Origin: Varanus komodoensis
Taxonomy: Eukaryota > Chordata > Lepidosauria > Squamata > Varanidae
DNA length: 64,000 nucleotides
Assembly: GCF_004798865.1 (NCBI RefSeq)
Contig: NW_025336087.1
Span: 54,936,026 to 55,000,025 of the forward strand
Reading direction: 5' to 3'
Positions 23,080-34,835 of the stretch are shown in pieces. The notes beneath the pieces are model-generated. The model had not been told where the DNA came from and did not search any database. It saw only the letters and a list, made by a program, of their open reading frames with translations. Positions within the stretch are counted from its first letter, which is position 1. Each line of letters starts with the position of its first letter. The translations under genes and the position numbers were made by a program.

Positions 23080-23130
23080 GTCCTGGCTGGGGAATGCTGG
23101 GAGTTGTAGGACTGTGCTCTAAGTTCACCC
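23080..23130. mobile_element. hAT-type MITE fragment, short
   Basis: Holds TGGCTGGGGAATGCTGGGAG and TTGTAGGACT, the phrase around the middle of the same short transposon as at 1790 and 17034. Too short to bound. Confidence 0.3.
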
Positions 23131-23221
23131 TTGCAGAAGTGCCCAAACTCCAACAATATGTCCCTGCCACGTTGGGGCATATCTCTTATTTCATCAGGAC
23201 TCTTCCTGATACTTCCGGCAG

Positions 23222-23250
23222 AACACACACACACACGCCACACACGTACG
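23222..23250. repeat. Interrupted (CA)n microsatellite
   Basis: ACACACACACACACGCCACACACGT-type tract with two CpGs. Confidence 0.85.
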
Positions 23251-23902
23251 CATCTGCTTTCAGGCACCAGTTTCAACCTTTCAAACATCATCTGTAATAA
23301 CAATATAATGTTCTTTCTGAAACTGAATAATCCATGTGTGGTACAAGAGGCTGCTGAAAAATTATCCCCTATGGTATATAAAGTACAGTCACAGTCAAAT
23401 GGTGATGTGAAGTATAGGAAGACAGCTTCCTTTGATTTCATTTTTGCCTTGCAGGATTCTTTGAAAACTGTTCAGGTGATACCATGAGGGGCTAGAATAC
23501 TTGCGTGCCTGACAATGATCTGAGAATGCATGAAAAACACCTCAGTGCTGCAAAATTAGAGCGTATTATCGTATTTTAAGTAATGAACTTAGGGCTTATA
23601 TCTCTGCTTTTCATAGCTTCTATGAAAAATTACTTGGCTGCATTCATTCAGCTCATTCACTGGTGGAGCACGGGGACAATTAAAAAGTTTAAAAACCATC
23701 AGTTGGGGTGATGGAAAAGAGCCTCCTTTTATTCTTTTGGATAATGCTATATGTGCACCATTACAGCTGGTTCCTCCATCCTAGTAGATGTTTGATGTAT
23801 TCAGAGAATCACAGAGCAGTTTTTGTCTGGGAGAAACTTATTGCTCTGTTTGCTGAGACAGGACACATTTTACTCACCTATATCCCAAACAGATCAATTC
23901 AC
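23251..23902. other. Unassigned non-coding DNA
   Basis: No gene or repeat recognised between the CA tract and the L2 element. Confidence 0.4.
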
Positions 23903-25677
23903 CCAGAATAAATTTATTTATTTAAAACATTTCTATGCCTCTCTTATCGCAACAAAGCCTCGGGGCGGCTCACAAAAAATACAAAAAAAACCATACATAA
24001 ACAATAACAATATAACAATTTAAAAGAAAAACAAAACATTTAAAACCCCAGTTGCATTCTCGGCTACTTTAAAATCCTAATAAATACAATAATTTAGCAA
24101 TTAAAGTAAGTTTTAAATAAAAAGGGCTTAGCCTGGCGCTGAAAAACAAATAATGACGGCGCCAGGCGGACCTCTCTGGGGAGCGCATTCCATAGATGGG
24201 GTGCCACCGCAGAGAAAGCCCTCCTCTGGGTACTCACCCTCCTAATATCATTCACGGAGGGTTCCCGGAGAAGGGCATCCATTGCTGATCTCAAGGGGCA
24301 GGAGGGCATATGTGGGCGCAAGCGTTTCTTTAGATATCCAGGTCCCAAGCCTGGATATAGGGCTTTATAGGTCATAACCAACACCTTGAATTGGGCCCGG
24401 TCTTCAATCAGGAGCCAGTGGAGCTGACGGAGAACTGGGGTTATATGAGAACAACGCCCAGTCTCCGTCAGCAACCTGGCAGCTCTATTCTGCACCAACT
24501 GAAGTATCCGGACTGTCTTCAAGGGCAGCCCCACGTAGAGCACGTTACAGAAATCTAATCGGGAAGTTACCAGACCATGTGTCACTGTCGCCAGGCAGTC
24601 GTTCTTCAGGAAGAGACGCAGCTGATGTATCAGCCAAAGCTGAAGGAAGGCACTCCTTGCCACCGCTGTCACCTGAGCTTCTAGAGACAGCTCAGGGTCG
24701 AGGAGTACTCCCAAGCTGCGAACCCTGTCCCTCAGAGGGAGTGCAACCCCATTTACGACAAGGCCCAAGTCCCCCATCCCGAGGCCCGAGCCACCCACCA
24801 ACAGGACCTCCGTCTTGTCTGGATTGAGCTTCAGTTTATTGGCCCTCATCCAGCCCATTACCTCGGCCAGGCACCGGTTCAGCACAGCCACTGCCTCACC
24901 CGGATTGGTGGAAAACGAGAGGTAGAGCTGTGTATCATCAGCTTTCTGATGATTCTTCAGCCCACACCTCCTGATGACCTCTCCCAGCAGTTTCATGTAG
25001 ATGGTAAACAGCAAAGGGAACAAACTGGACCCCTGCGGAACTCCATGGCATAACTGCCATGGCGCAGAGCCATAGTCCCCCAGCACCACCTTCTGAAATA
25101 GGCCGTTGAGATAGGAGCGGAACCACCACCACGCAGTGCCTCCAACTCCCAATCCCACTAGCCTATTCAGAAGGATACCATGGTCGATGGTATCGAAAGC
25201 CGCTGAGAGGTCCAGGAGAACTAACAGGGACGCACTCCCCCTGTCTCTCTCCCTGCACAGGTCATCGTACAGGGCGACCAAGGCAGATTCAGTGCCATAT
25301 CTGGGTCTGAAGCCGGACTGAAATGGGTCCAGATAATCAGTTTCATCCAAGAGTGCTTGGAGTTGTCCCACCACCACCCGCTCTAGCACCTTGCCCAGAA
25401 ACGGGATGTTGGCCACCGGTCTATAATTGGCGGCCACCTCTGAATCCAGGGATGCCTTCTTTAGGACTGGCTGGACTACCGCCTCCTTTAAAGGGGCAGG
25501 TACCCGGCTGTCTCTTAAAGAAGCATTGGCCACCTCCAGGATCCAGGTCCCAATCCCGTCCTTGCCTTGCTTAAGTAGCCAAGATGGGCATGGGTCTAGT
25601 AAGCAAGTGGTAGGACGTACTTGTCCAAGCACCTTGTCCACATCATCAGGCTGCAACAACTGAAACTCATCCATCAA
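23903..25677 (-). mobile_element. 5'-truncated L2-clade LINE (CR1 group), young-looking
   Basis: The element runs on the minus strand, from a truncated 5' end at about 25677 through a long open reverse-transcriptase frame to a 3' untranslated part of some 190 bases. Its 3' end, reverse-complemented, has GTGAGCCGCCCCGAGGCTTT, then GGCATAGAAATGTTTTAAAT and TAAATAAATTTATT. The endonuclease part and first ORF are absent. A short match ATCAATT at both borders (23893-23899 and 25673-25679) might be a target duplication, but 7 bases is weak. Among at least twelve L2-type pieces in the window this is the least decayed. Confidence 0.9.
24094..25677 (-). CDS. L2-clade reverse transcriptase, truncated but open frame
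   Basis: The frame has 527 codons without a stop and ends in its own stop codon. Non-LTR reverse-transcriptase motifs appear in order: NYRPV (84-88), SGFRP (121-125), LLDLSAAFDTIDH (154-166, motif A with the first catalytic Asp), GVPQGS (212-217), KADD (245-248) where YADD is expected, and KLKLNPDKTEVL (281-292). The usual L2 C-terminus follows: LVQNRAARLL, MTYKALYPGLGPGYLK and VAPHLWNALPREVRLAP. The LDLSAAFDTIDH wording places it in the L2 clade, not CR1 proper (LDFSKAFDTV). The starting Met is simply the first in the remaining frame; the AP endonuclease is missing. The Tyr-to-Lys change keeps both Asp residues but would probably impair the enzyme. So it is a recent dead-on-arrival copy, not a host gene. 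Confidence 0.9.
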   Translation of the reverse strand: MMDEFQLLQPDDVDKVLGQVRPTTCLLDPCPSWLLKQGKDGIGTWILEVANASLRDSRVPAPLKEAVVQPVLKKASLDSEVAANYRPVANIPFLGKVLERVVVGQLQALLDETDYLDPFQSGFRPRYGTESALVALYDDLCRERDRGSASLLVLLDLSAAFDTIDHGILLNRLVGLGVGGTAWWWFRSYLNGLFQKVVLGDYGSAPWQLCHGVPQGSSLFPLLFTIYMKLLGEVIRRCGLKNHQKADDTQLYLSFSTNPGEAVAVLNRCLAEVMGWMRANKLKLNPDKTEVLLVGGSGLGMGDLGLVVNGVALPLRDRVRSLGVLLDPELSLEAQVTAVARSAFLQLWLIHQLRLFLKNDCLATVTHGLVTSRLDFCNVLYVGLPLKTVRILQLVQNRAARLLTETGRCSHITPVLRQLHWLLIEDRAQFKVLVMTYKALYPGLGPGYLKKRLRPHMPSCPLRSAMDALLREPSVNDIRRVSTQRRAFSAVAPHLWNALPREVRLAPSLFVFQRQAKPFLFKTYFNC

Positions 25678-28600
25678 TTGTGTATGTAATTACATGATAT
25701 GTAATTAATATATCATGAGCAGCATGTGGGTAGAGGTGCAGTACTTCACTTCTTTTCTATTGTTCCATGGAGTAATCCTGGGTGCGTGAGGTAGATTCTG
25801 AACTACCCAGGACCCTAAAATGCCTCCCCGCAGCACCACGCAAGTGGTGGAATCAGCTTTGCATGAAAGCATGGAATCTGTAGTTTCGTTACCCAGTCAG
25901 CGTGGAGTGCGCCGAAGCAGGGAAGTCCCTGTGGTAAAACCAGCCCACATCCACCCTGCAGCCCAATATGTCAGATTCTGTATTTCTTCAGCAGCTGGCA
26001 GGGATGTGTCTTTGGACAGAATTCACTGGCAACACTCAGGATGTTCTGAAAGGCTGGCCTAGTTTAGCCCATTACGTCAATGTTACCAGTCTGGACATGT
26101 GCTAGAATGCCTTTGTGGAAAAGGGTCCACACTGCTCCTTTTACTTGCCCCACCTTACATATGCTTAGATATCACTTCCCATTGCTCACAGCTTAATCAC
26201 AAAAAGCAAACAAACCATTGCTTCGTCACACTTAAATATAAGTGAGTGACAAAAATGGTGCTGACAAGCCACCTTGTCAGCTGATTCCTTCCATCAGGCC
26301 CTTACTTATGACACAGACAAAATATTTTTAAAGCTCCTGGTTCCTTCTGATGCTTTTGTGAGCACGGCTGTGATAACTGTGCTGTCTGTTGTGAGAAGGA
26401 ATATCAACCAAGTGATAGAGAAGCTTTTTTTTCTTTCCATTTTCAGAGTATAGTTTATGAATGGCATAAGCTAAACGTTTGGAACAAGGTGTCGGCACAT
26501 CTGTACTTAGAAGCTCCTGAAAGTGGGCACTGGAAGTACAAAGCAGATTTGTCTAAATCCTCTATTTGGGATTTGGAAAGGTCTGGGGGATGTCTGAGTT
26601 AAAGGGGGTTGCCTTGAGTAGAACACATGAAATCACCCAGATGGTTTGTTAACTATTCAGAACTGGAAAGACACATAGACATAGATATCTGTGAATATTG
26701 ACAAAGTTTCTCCCCAAGCTTTCATAGAAGTGGAGAAAGGATGTGTACAGTTTTGACTACCGGTGCTAGTTCCAATCATAGTGAAATATTTTTCTTGAAT
26801 CTGCTGCAAGCCAGACATTTCCCTAAATTGTTTCCTATAATAACACTCTTATTTCTAGACTTATTTTTTTTTCAAATCATGGCTTCTGCTGTTTATGATT
26901 TGTATGCAAGTCATCATTTGATGATTAGTTATAGGCAGTGTTAATTCATTTCTCTCTCTCTCTCTCTCTCTCCCTACCCCCATTTTAGCTCTCGTTGTGC
27001 AAGTCTGATTTTAAATTAAGATCCCTTTTCTCTGTTTGGATCTCTCTTTGTCCACATGCTGGATGTTGAAGTTCTTTAGCTTCTGCCACAGATCCTGCCC
27101 TGTAAGCAGTATCCCTTTTGTCACTCTGATGTCAACTGAGCAGGAAAATCCCTTCAATTGTATTTAATTCATTATAACTCACTAGCCAATCCACCTGTTA
27201 TTCTGGAATTTGCCAGGTTTTCATCTCTAAGATGTGAGAGATAGCCTTAAGATATTTCTATCTATTGAAACGTGGGAAGAGCAAATAACGTTCAAAACCT
27301 CCAAATTGTAACACTGCTCTTGCACAAGCTGCTGTAACTCTAATTCTGAAGATACTTCAGCAATGTGTATGTACAAATTGTCCATAAACCTATGTGATGA
27401 GGGAATCTTTTTTTCATTTTCCCCAAATTGACTTTAAATTGGCCAATTTCATTTTCCCCAAATTGGCTTAGCAGACATAAGCACACCCCTGAAATGATTG
27501 TGTTGATGTTTTGCAGGTTCCCTTTTCAGGTTTCTTCCTCTCGTTATTCTTCCAGTGGCAAGAGTTGTGAGGGGAGTATGCCATTATGGCCAATTGCCTG
27601 AGTTGTTTCATGTTTGACCTCTGATGGGTTGTTTTTCAGACCCATTGTGGGTTAAACAAACCACAATGAGAGTCAATTGTTGACAGCCACAAGGTAGGTT
27701 TGCATGGCATGACAAGCAACTGGTTGGTCATTATGTTGTGTGAGCCCCATCCATGCTGTGGAATTCCAAGCAAAATTCAGTTCTGAGGTGCCCAGATCTA
27801 TCTGGGCAGAATCTATGTTTCTTCTGAATCTCAGGACAAAGACCCAAACCAAATCTTGTTGTTGCTGCACATACCTTCTAAACGCCCTTCAGTCGCGTGA
27901 AATTGCCCTACAATGTTTATGTGGGTGTGTGTTTGAAAAGCTGCTAAAGATAATAAGCAGAAATAATGTAGAATGTTAAATGTTGAAGTCCATCCATCAG
28001 AATTTTAAGATGCCAATTGATTTAAGACTTATATATAATTTATATACCAAGCTTCTAAAAAACTATATCCTTCTGATTTAACTTTAGTCATCTGAGTGTT
28101 TTTAATCAACACTGTGCGTCTTGATATTACATAGTAAGCCGTAATAGAACAGTGGGTTGACTTTAAGACCCATTCAGCTTATTTGCATGTCACCAACTTG
28201 GAAAAAACCCTGCTGTGTCTGACCCTTGTGGTCCTTGCCCCCCTCTGCCCCCCTTGACCCTCTTGTAGGTAGCCCAGGTCAAGAGATACCCCTGGAATTA
28301 CCCCCACTCTCCCCATCCTAATAAGCTGCTGCTTTGGAACTACCTCACCTTTTCACGTTCTTTTCTGGAGGATTTCTGGTTCTGAGTTAGACTGCTATGC
28401 ACTATGGTGTCTCTGCACCTGTATAGTGTCCTGACTCCAGAAGAATGCTTACCACTTTCAGAATTCCTCTCTAAGAAGGTTTAGTTTTACAAGTTATCAG
28501 AAATAATTACTCCTCGAAGTGGGATGACTTTTGCAAGCTCTTGAATCTTGGAGAATCTCAGGATGACTAGGACCCCACCACAAAAGCCAACATTGACCAC

Positions 28601-29051
28601 AGGGATATTGCCACAAAGGGGGGCAATGAACTTCTGCCGACTTCTGCCACCTTGCATCACTCGCATCTTGGGCTAAATTTGAGAGCTCACCTTTTAACAG
28701 CTGTCAGGTAGAATCGAAGGGGAAAATAAACATCCCTGCCACCTCTCTGGCCCTGTGCCCAGGGTGGGTCCACACTCGGCTTTGCCAGTAGGCACCCCTG
28801 CACGTTGTCTACTCAAGACTCCCATTTCCATTTCTTCATGAGGGGTAAATATTGCAGAAATTGTGGAACACAAAAATAATTGCAAAATGTTTGGCCAGTG
28901 CAGGCAGTCCCAGCAATGTAGTCACTTGGAGGGTCTGCCAGTATGGGAATCACAAAAAACCCAGTATTTACAAACTCAAGGGATACAAAAGTTTAGAGAA
29001 AAGCTGTGGGGAGCCCAAACTGGCTCATGAACATGGCAGGGAGAGAGAAGC
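25678..29051. other. Unassigned non-coding DNA
   Basis: No gene supported; the 80-codon frame at 25820-26062 has no known homology. A (TC)n tract lies at 26950-26973. At 27600-27760 strings such as GATGGGTTGTTTTTC, ACCCATTGTGGGTTAAAC and GTTGTGTGAGCCCC look like worn pieces of a hAT-type MITE, but I could not define ends. Confidence 0.4.
26950..26973 (+). repeat. (TC)n microsatellite
   Basis: About eleven TC units, then CCTACCCCC. Confidence 0.9.
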
Positions 29052-29105
29052 CAGTGCCAGCTGCTCCCAGCTGCTGCTTAGGCATGTAAGGAGCAGCTGG
29101 CACTG
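29052..29105. repeat. Perfect 16-bp inverted repeat
   Basis: CAGTGCCAGCTGCTCC (29052-29067) and GGAGCAGCTGGCACTG (29090-29105) are exact reverse complements around a 22-base spacer. Pairing stops at once outside the arms. The stem is too short for a canonical microRNA precursor. A MITE foldback or chance amplification is more likely. Confidence 0.85.
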
Positions 29106-30379
29106 TCAGGTGCTGGACCTCTCTTGGGAATAGCGGCAAGGGGGCCTGCTGCTTTTTCCCAGCAAGCCTGCAGCTGATTCCCTATTCCTGCAATGGGATT
29201 AACCACCCAGGTTTGGATGACCCAGCTTCATGCCCTGCTACAATCCATGGGTTGTCAGGGTGGCTTGTTGCTTTCAGCAAGGTATACTGTGGAAACCAGT
29301 TCAAATTTATACAATATGACAACCTATGATGGGTGGCAATGAATGATGGGTTGTTGTATCCTCCAAACCCAGTCAGTCTCAAAACTAAATCATAAGACTG
29401 ATGCCCCATCATTACACAACACTAACACTATTATCCAAATTGAACAGCTACTTCAAAGCTCTTAAGCTAACGCAAACTGCTAATGTTATTTATGATTTCT
29501 CTCTCTCTCCTCCTCACAGCTTAAGTATATGCAAGTACACTGGGAATTACGTCCAAGGAAATGACATGGACTATTCTAAGAAGTAAGGCCTGCATCATTC
29601 TCACAGGTAAGTGGACTCAAGATAGCAGCCTTAGACATTAAGATAATTTGTGAGATATTTAACACTATTGACATTCCAAATGCTATTTCTCCTGCCTGGA
29701 CTGGCAATGGTCACACTGAATCAAGTAAAGTTTGCTCATTTTCTTTCTTTATTGTCTTAACAATCATTTCAAATAAAACAATCATTTTAAAGCTTTCAGG
29801 CTCTGTACTCTTTGGAGCTATATTCATGGCTTAGGAAGTATCAGCAATACTTTATGATAATAGCTTTTAAATTGCATTCCAGGGCCCCTGGGATTTCTCT
29901 GAAGTCAATTGGGTTTTTAATTAAAAAAATAACAATGGCAGTTGTGTCCCCCATAAGACAGTTTCTCCATCCCCTCCAGTTTCCCCTGTAGCACACAACT
30001 GCAGGGATGTGTTCATTTCTTTCTAAAATCTGCTTTCAATGCACACAAGGCCATGGAGTCCACACCCTGCTGGATGTGAGCGGAAGCCTTCAAACACTGC
30101 ACAGAATGCTCTTGCAGATCCAAAGATTTATTTACAGTGGCTGAGAGGGAAAGACTTCCCTAAGAGCTTCCATAAGCTCTCGCCCATCTTTAGACAGGGT
30201 CATGCTTAGAGTTGTAGGCTTTTGGCACCATGGACTGTACCTACAGGCATCATGGACTCTACCTTAAAACTAGTTAATGTGGGAATCACTTCCACCACCT
30301 AATTTAACTATGTATTGGATTGTTTCGCTGTCGTTGAGGAAATTAGGGATGGGTAAGAAAATTGTTTATTCTCTTCTCA
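29106..30379. other. Unassigned non-coding DNA
   Basis: No gene. Around 29200-29420 the strings TCCATGGGTTGTCAGGGTGG and GAATGATGGGTTGTTGTATC recall the same worn hAT-like family as at 27.6 kb. A partial direct repeat GGCACCATGGACTGTACCTA / GGCATCATGGACTCTACCTT occurs near 30225-30265. Confidence 0.35.
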
Positions 30380-30620
30380 GTCTGAGTTTACCAAATGTGC
30401 ACTTCCTGAACTAAAGACAAACACAAACACATGTCAACATCTGTACTTGGTGAAGCTTGTAGTGCAATTTGTGATGCCCTTCCTTCAAATGTACAAAATG
30501 TATACATTTTAAATGTGTGTGTTTGAAAAATAGTCATGTTTTAAAAAATTCACATGAAAATGTGTACACATGTTCATGAGGACTGAAAAAAAATCACAAT
30601 CTGATGTGGAAATAGGATGG
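30380..30620 (-). repeat. AT-rich dispersed repeat, shared with 5090-5400
   Basis: The reverse complement of this stretch follows 5090-5400 over its informative part: TACACATTTTCATGTGA, CTACAAGCTTCACCAAGTAC, TGTTGACATGTGTTTGTG, AGTTCAGGAAGTGCACATTT and GGTAAA in the same order. It is the second copy, in opposite orientation, of a family I cannot name. Confidence 0.45.
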
Positions 30621-31284
30621 AAGAAACTTAGAACTGGAAAGATGAGGCCTGGGAAAAATCAGCAGCTTCCTCTATCACTAGGAAACATAATCTTGAAATC
30701 ATATCCCCTTCTAGATATCTGAGTTTTCTTTTCTTTTCTTTTGCATCCAAGAAGCGGTGTGAAAGAATTCCATTGTACTGGTGAAGTCAAAGTTAAGTCA
30801 GATAAGACTCAACATATATGCAATTATGCAGATGTTTTGGGCCATCTTTTTTTGTGGCTCTTTCTTTTTCTTTTTTTTCTTTTGTGGTAGACCAACCAGG
30901 AGGTCATAGTCCTATGAAGCAGGGCATGTGTGTTTACAGTCTACTCAACTGTTTGGATTCTGGACCAGATGCCTTCAAAAACTGCAAGAGAAAAGCACAA
31001 ACTTCTTCAACTATACAGAACCTAGCTGCAGAGTGATAGAAAGAATGAATTTCAACACACTTTTTTCTTTTGAAATAAAACTAAGCATCAAACAACCCAA
31101 AATACATTACTTTTCCAGTGTAGTGATTCAGCCTCAAGCTCATGGGAAAAAACTATGACATATGTACCAAAGGAAAAGAAAAGGAGAGATGCATAAAATT
31201 AAAGCTAATCGTGCAGCATATTTAAGAAGGGATCTGGAGTTGATCTGTGTATTTACTTTGATATAAGATGAAGAATATAAGAAC
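30621..31284. other. Unassigned non-coding DNA
   Basis: Pyrimidine-rich patches at 30728-30742 and 30858-30880; nothing else to report. Confidence 0.4.
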
Positions 31285-31400
31285 AACACAAGATAGAAGA
31301 GTCATGTATGATCAGACCAAAGGTCCATCTGATGCAGCATTCTGTTCAGTTAGTGCCAACCAGTTGCCCGTGGGAATTCACAAACACCCTTCCATAAGGA
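31285..31400 (-). mobile_element. CR1-type 3' tail or SINE tail fragment
   Basis: Reads AAGAGTCATGTATGATCAGA, CCAAAGGTCCATCTGATGCA, GCATTCTGTTCAG, then GCCAACCAGTTGCCCGTGGG. On the minus strand this is the pattern GGACTAGATGGACC.TTGGTCTGATCC of CR1-like 3' ends in squamates. No LINE body or tRNA head is found beside it. Confidence 0.5.
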
Positions 31401-33649
31401 AGGAGTAAAAATACTGAAAATGGTCATCACAGGCAGCCCTGAGAAATGCTCAGATTGCAGTTTTGTTGAAAGCGGTAGAGCTGAATTTGCAGCTGGAAGA
31501 TGACGCCTGACACAGGAATGGAGGCCTGCTTCATGAGGACCTGCCATCCTCATTCCCTAGCAAAATGGCATCATCACAGGGGGACAGCAATGTCATGCAA
31601 GTACTATGTGGACTGGTGCTACTCCGCAGGAAGCAGATGCTGTCAACAGATGCTACATAGTGCAAAGCCAATAATATGTCACAGAAATAGATGAAGATGG
31701 GGAATTATGGAGGAATAATGATGGTGGCGATGTTGCCCTTGTTGATGAGGATGGTAGTGAAATGATGGTAATTATAACGATGAGGAATGCATTGCCAGAG
31801 GCTTGCAGAACTTCTGATCCACCAAACTGCATCTGTGTTTCCAGCCATCCTGAGTGGCCTGCAAGCACTGTCACTGTTTTGCAATGGCAGGTAGCAATCA
31901 GCCTTAGCCGGCCACTGTCAGACCACAGTTGACCACTGTCAGGTTTTTGTTACCTCATTAAGTAATCAGTTCCAAAAAGTGTATTACTTAATCACTTCCC
32001 AAGACCTTATTACATAATCAATGTAAAAAGTGTCTTAAAGAATACCATCAGTACAGGTCCCTAAACCAACCAACAGCCTACACTTCTTACAGTGAGAGGC
32101 AGAAATCATTGGATGGACATCTGAGAAAACATGCATAGCTTGGGGCTGTATGATGAATAAGAAAGCTTTTATTTCTTCTAATCTTTTTGTTGGGAAGAAT
32201 AAATATCCTCTTTCTTTGTTTCTATAGTTTAATTTGCTAATTGAGCATTTGATATGACAGTTTGACCTTGGCTTTATACAGTGGAACCCTTTCTAATATT
32301 TAGGATTGCTTTGGAAAGCAGGGTTCGCATGATTCGATCCACGGAGTATACCTATTTCGTGGATTTACTTGTTGACCCACATGTGTGACTTTTTTTCAAA
32401 TCAAGCTGATAGCCTGGACTGCAATACATCCTTCCTTCTAGGATATATTGCAGTTTTCATATGATAGCACTGGAAAGGGTGGCTTAGCCTATCTGCATAA
32501 TGCGCTATGGCAGGCATGCTGCCAGTAGACCAGAAGGTCACAGCCACAGGTGTTAGGACATAAAGAACTTTGTCTCCCATGAGGTCACGGATGACTGTTT
32601 ACTCCACAACTGTGAAATGTAATAAAATACTTTCTGTAGAACAGAATATCCCAGGAGAGAAATGACACCACCAGACCTCTTCAGTTATGAATTTTTTTCA
32701 CAGTTCAATAAGAACCACCCAAAGGAGGAGACATCTATTCACATATTAAATCGTGAAAGAATTTCCTCTCCTTTAGCTGCAAAATGGACAGAAAATAGTT
32801 TTCCTTGAGATCTTTATGCAGTTAACTTCAGTTCCCTATTTGGTAAAAGCAACTTTAGTGAAAAATTCCCCACTCCAATGGTTAGAAATTATATCGCTGA
32901 TGCAATTTTGCCCAACAGCCATCTAACTCTTGTGCTGCAAAAAATCTTAAATTTTTTTATAAAGAAAGAAGTGGGTCTTATTTCTAGGGCTTGATCTATA
33001 TATGCAGATGAAGAACTGTGAAATGTAGAGATGGAATAACAAACAGGATTATGTTGTTGTCATTTCTACACTGCCCTGTAGCTCTATTCAATTGACTGGG
33101 AATTTCTTCTTTCCTTCTTTGTTTAAACTCTGGGGGAGCATGAAAAATTTGATGGGACAGAAATTCAGGGTGAAGGGACTTTAAACCTCCCCTCTCCAGT
33201 TCAATGGTCCTGGTCTATATTAGAGTCTTTCACCCTTACTTGGGAATAATTAAAAAGCAGAGGCAGCTGTATACTACATACATAATACGACATATATTGT
33301 GACTGTAGCTTTGTTTGGCTATCTCCCTTTTCTTGGTACGTAGCCAGTTGCTTCAGATCCCCCGAAAGATGAGGCTCATGAGTTCAAAGCATGGAGAATT
33401 CACCACCACCACCTCCATTTCATATTCTGCCTTTTGTGTCAAAGCGCCCGCCCTACAAACTCCAGGGCTGCTTTATGCTCTGCCTGGTCCTGCCTCAGGG
33501 CTGTTCGTGTTGGTGAGGTTGCTTTCTCACTTGCATAGAAGCCAAGAATAAATAGATCAGAGGCTTCAGAGTGGTTGCCTTAAAAGAAAGTCTGTTTGCG
33601 TATGGTCTGGGAAAGGCAAATTCCCTGCCTTGATGATCATGTTATTATT
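31401..33649. other. Unassigned non-coding DNA
   Basis: No gene supported. At 31960-32035 AAGTAATCAGTTCCAAAAAG and TTACTTAATCACTT suggest a worn inverted-repeat element. At 32279 TACAGTGGAACCCTTTC resembles a mariner-type terminus without a partner end. A trinucleotide-type ATG/GAT-rich patch is at 31690-31780. Confidence 0.35.
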
Positions 33650-34215
33650 CATGCATTTATATGCTTGCCTACTACCTTTCTGCGGTCAAACAAGTTGGCT
33701 TGCAAAACATTCAGAACATTAATCTGTGGTCAAATAAAACCATAGAAAAATAGTAAAAACAAAGAAAGGTCACAACTGTTTAAAAAGCCAGATTAAGAAG
33801 ATGTGTCTTGACCCCCTTCCGGAATGCAAAGCGAGTAGTCACAGCTCCATAGAGAGCAGATTCCAGAATGTGGGAGCCACACTGACAAATGTCTTCTCCT
33901 GGATGCCCATCAAATGGGCTTTTGCAAGTGAGGGTACTTCCAAAAAGGTCACTCCTGCTTATCTTAATAATGAGCAGGTTCATACTGAGCTTGGTGGTTC
34001 CTCAGATAGCCAGGTCCTAAACCATTTAGTGTTCTGAAGGTTGGCACCAATGCCTTGAACTGAGCTGAGCTCACGGCAATTCTTCCAGCATTGCCTAGAA
34101 ACCTACCTGCTGCATTTTGCACCAGCTGAAACTTCCACATGTTCTCCAGCAGTTGGACATTGTGATAGTCTAGCCTGGAAGCAACCAAGACATGGATAAC
34201 GGTTGTGAGGCTCTT
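33650..34215 (-). mobile_element. L2-clade LINE 3' part, decayed
   Basis: On the minus strand it encodes ASRLDYHNVQLLENMWKFQL, VQNAAGRFLGNAGRI and LVPTFRTLNGLGPGYLRNHQ, matching SRLDFCNVLYVGLPLKT, LVQNRAARLL and YKALYPGLGPGYLK of the L2 frame at 24094-25677. Its 3' untranslated part extends left to about 33650. The 5' part is missing. Confidence 0.75.
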
Positions 34216-34388
34216 TGGGTAGTGCTATAGGCTGCTTCCAAGAACATGTCCTGGTTTTCTATCTGCTACTGCCAGGAAAGACAGCCTTTGGGCTTAAAGG
34301 TTAGTGCATGCTTATCCACAGTAAGACATGAAATAATCACTGCATAGTATGCATGTGTGAGAGAGTATGTGCTTATAGATGTATATGC

Positions 34389-34835
34389 CAGTGTTACGGT
34401 CCAACTCAAGTCGGGAGCAATGAGCAAGTGACTCACCTCGGGATAGCTGCTGTTTTTACCACTCCAAGTCACTTGCTGATTGCCTCCAAAGTGTGTCAGG
34501 ATATCCTGGGGAGATCTCAGTGGGAGGTGTCTGCAAGGAAGGCAGGGACACAGCAGAGGCAATGGGAGGGAAGGAGTTACAAGGGGGTGGGGGCAGGATG
34601 GGGAGGAGAGGGTTGTGATGGGGGAAGGGAAGACCAAGCTTCAGTTCTTTTTGGCACAAGGGAGGTGGTGGGAGGAAGAGAAAAGGGGGTGGGAAAGGGG
34701 CAGGGGTGACTTGGGAAGAGACTTGAGACTTGACTCAAAAATATCTTGCAATGACTTGAGACTCAACTTGGACTTGAAAGTAAAGACTTGAGACTTGGCT
34801 AGAGACTTGGAGTAAAGGACTTGAACACATCACTG
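34389..34835. mobile_element. Small hAT-like element with 8-bp flanks and purine-rich core
   Basis: The left end reads CAGTGTTACGGTCCAACTCA and the right end, reverse-complemented, CAGTGATGTGTTCAAGTCC. They share CAGTG and a CAAGTC box in the same sense. Flanks GTATATGC (34381-34388) and ATATGTGC (34836-34843) agree at 6 of 8 positions, as an aged hAT target duplication would. GACTTGAGACTTGA-type repeats fill the right part. GCAAGTGACT and AGTCACTTGC near the left form a foldback. The core (34540-34720) is almost pure purine on the plus strand. No transposase is encoded. Confidence 0.55.
34583..34612 (+). other. Potential G-quadruplex
   Basis: Runs of G5, G5, G4 and G3 separated by loops of 1, 6 and 6 bases satisfy the usual four-tract rule. 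It lies in the purine-rich core of the hAT-like element. Confidence 0.5.

Noticed and set aside
29052-29105. MicroRNA precursor
   Set aside because: Stem is only 16 bp and ends abruptly; canonical precursors need about 30 paired bases.
32279-32440. Mariner-like end TACAGTGGAACCC
   Set aside because: No matching right end or TA partner could be found.
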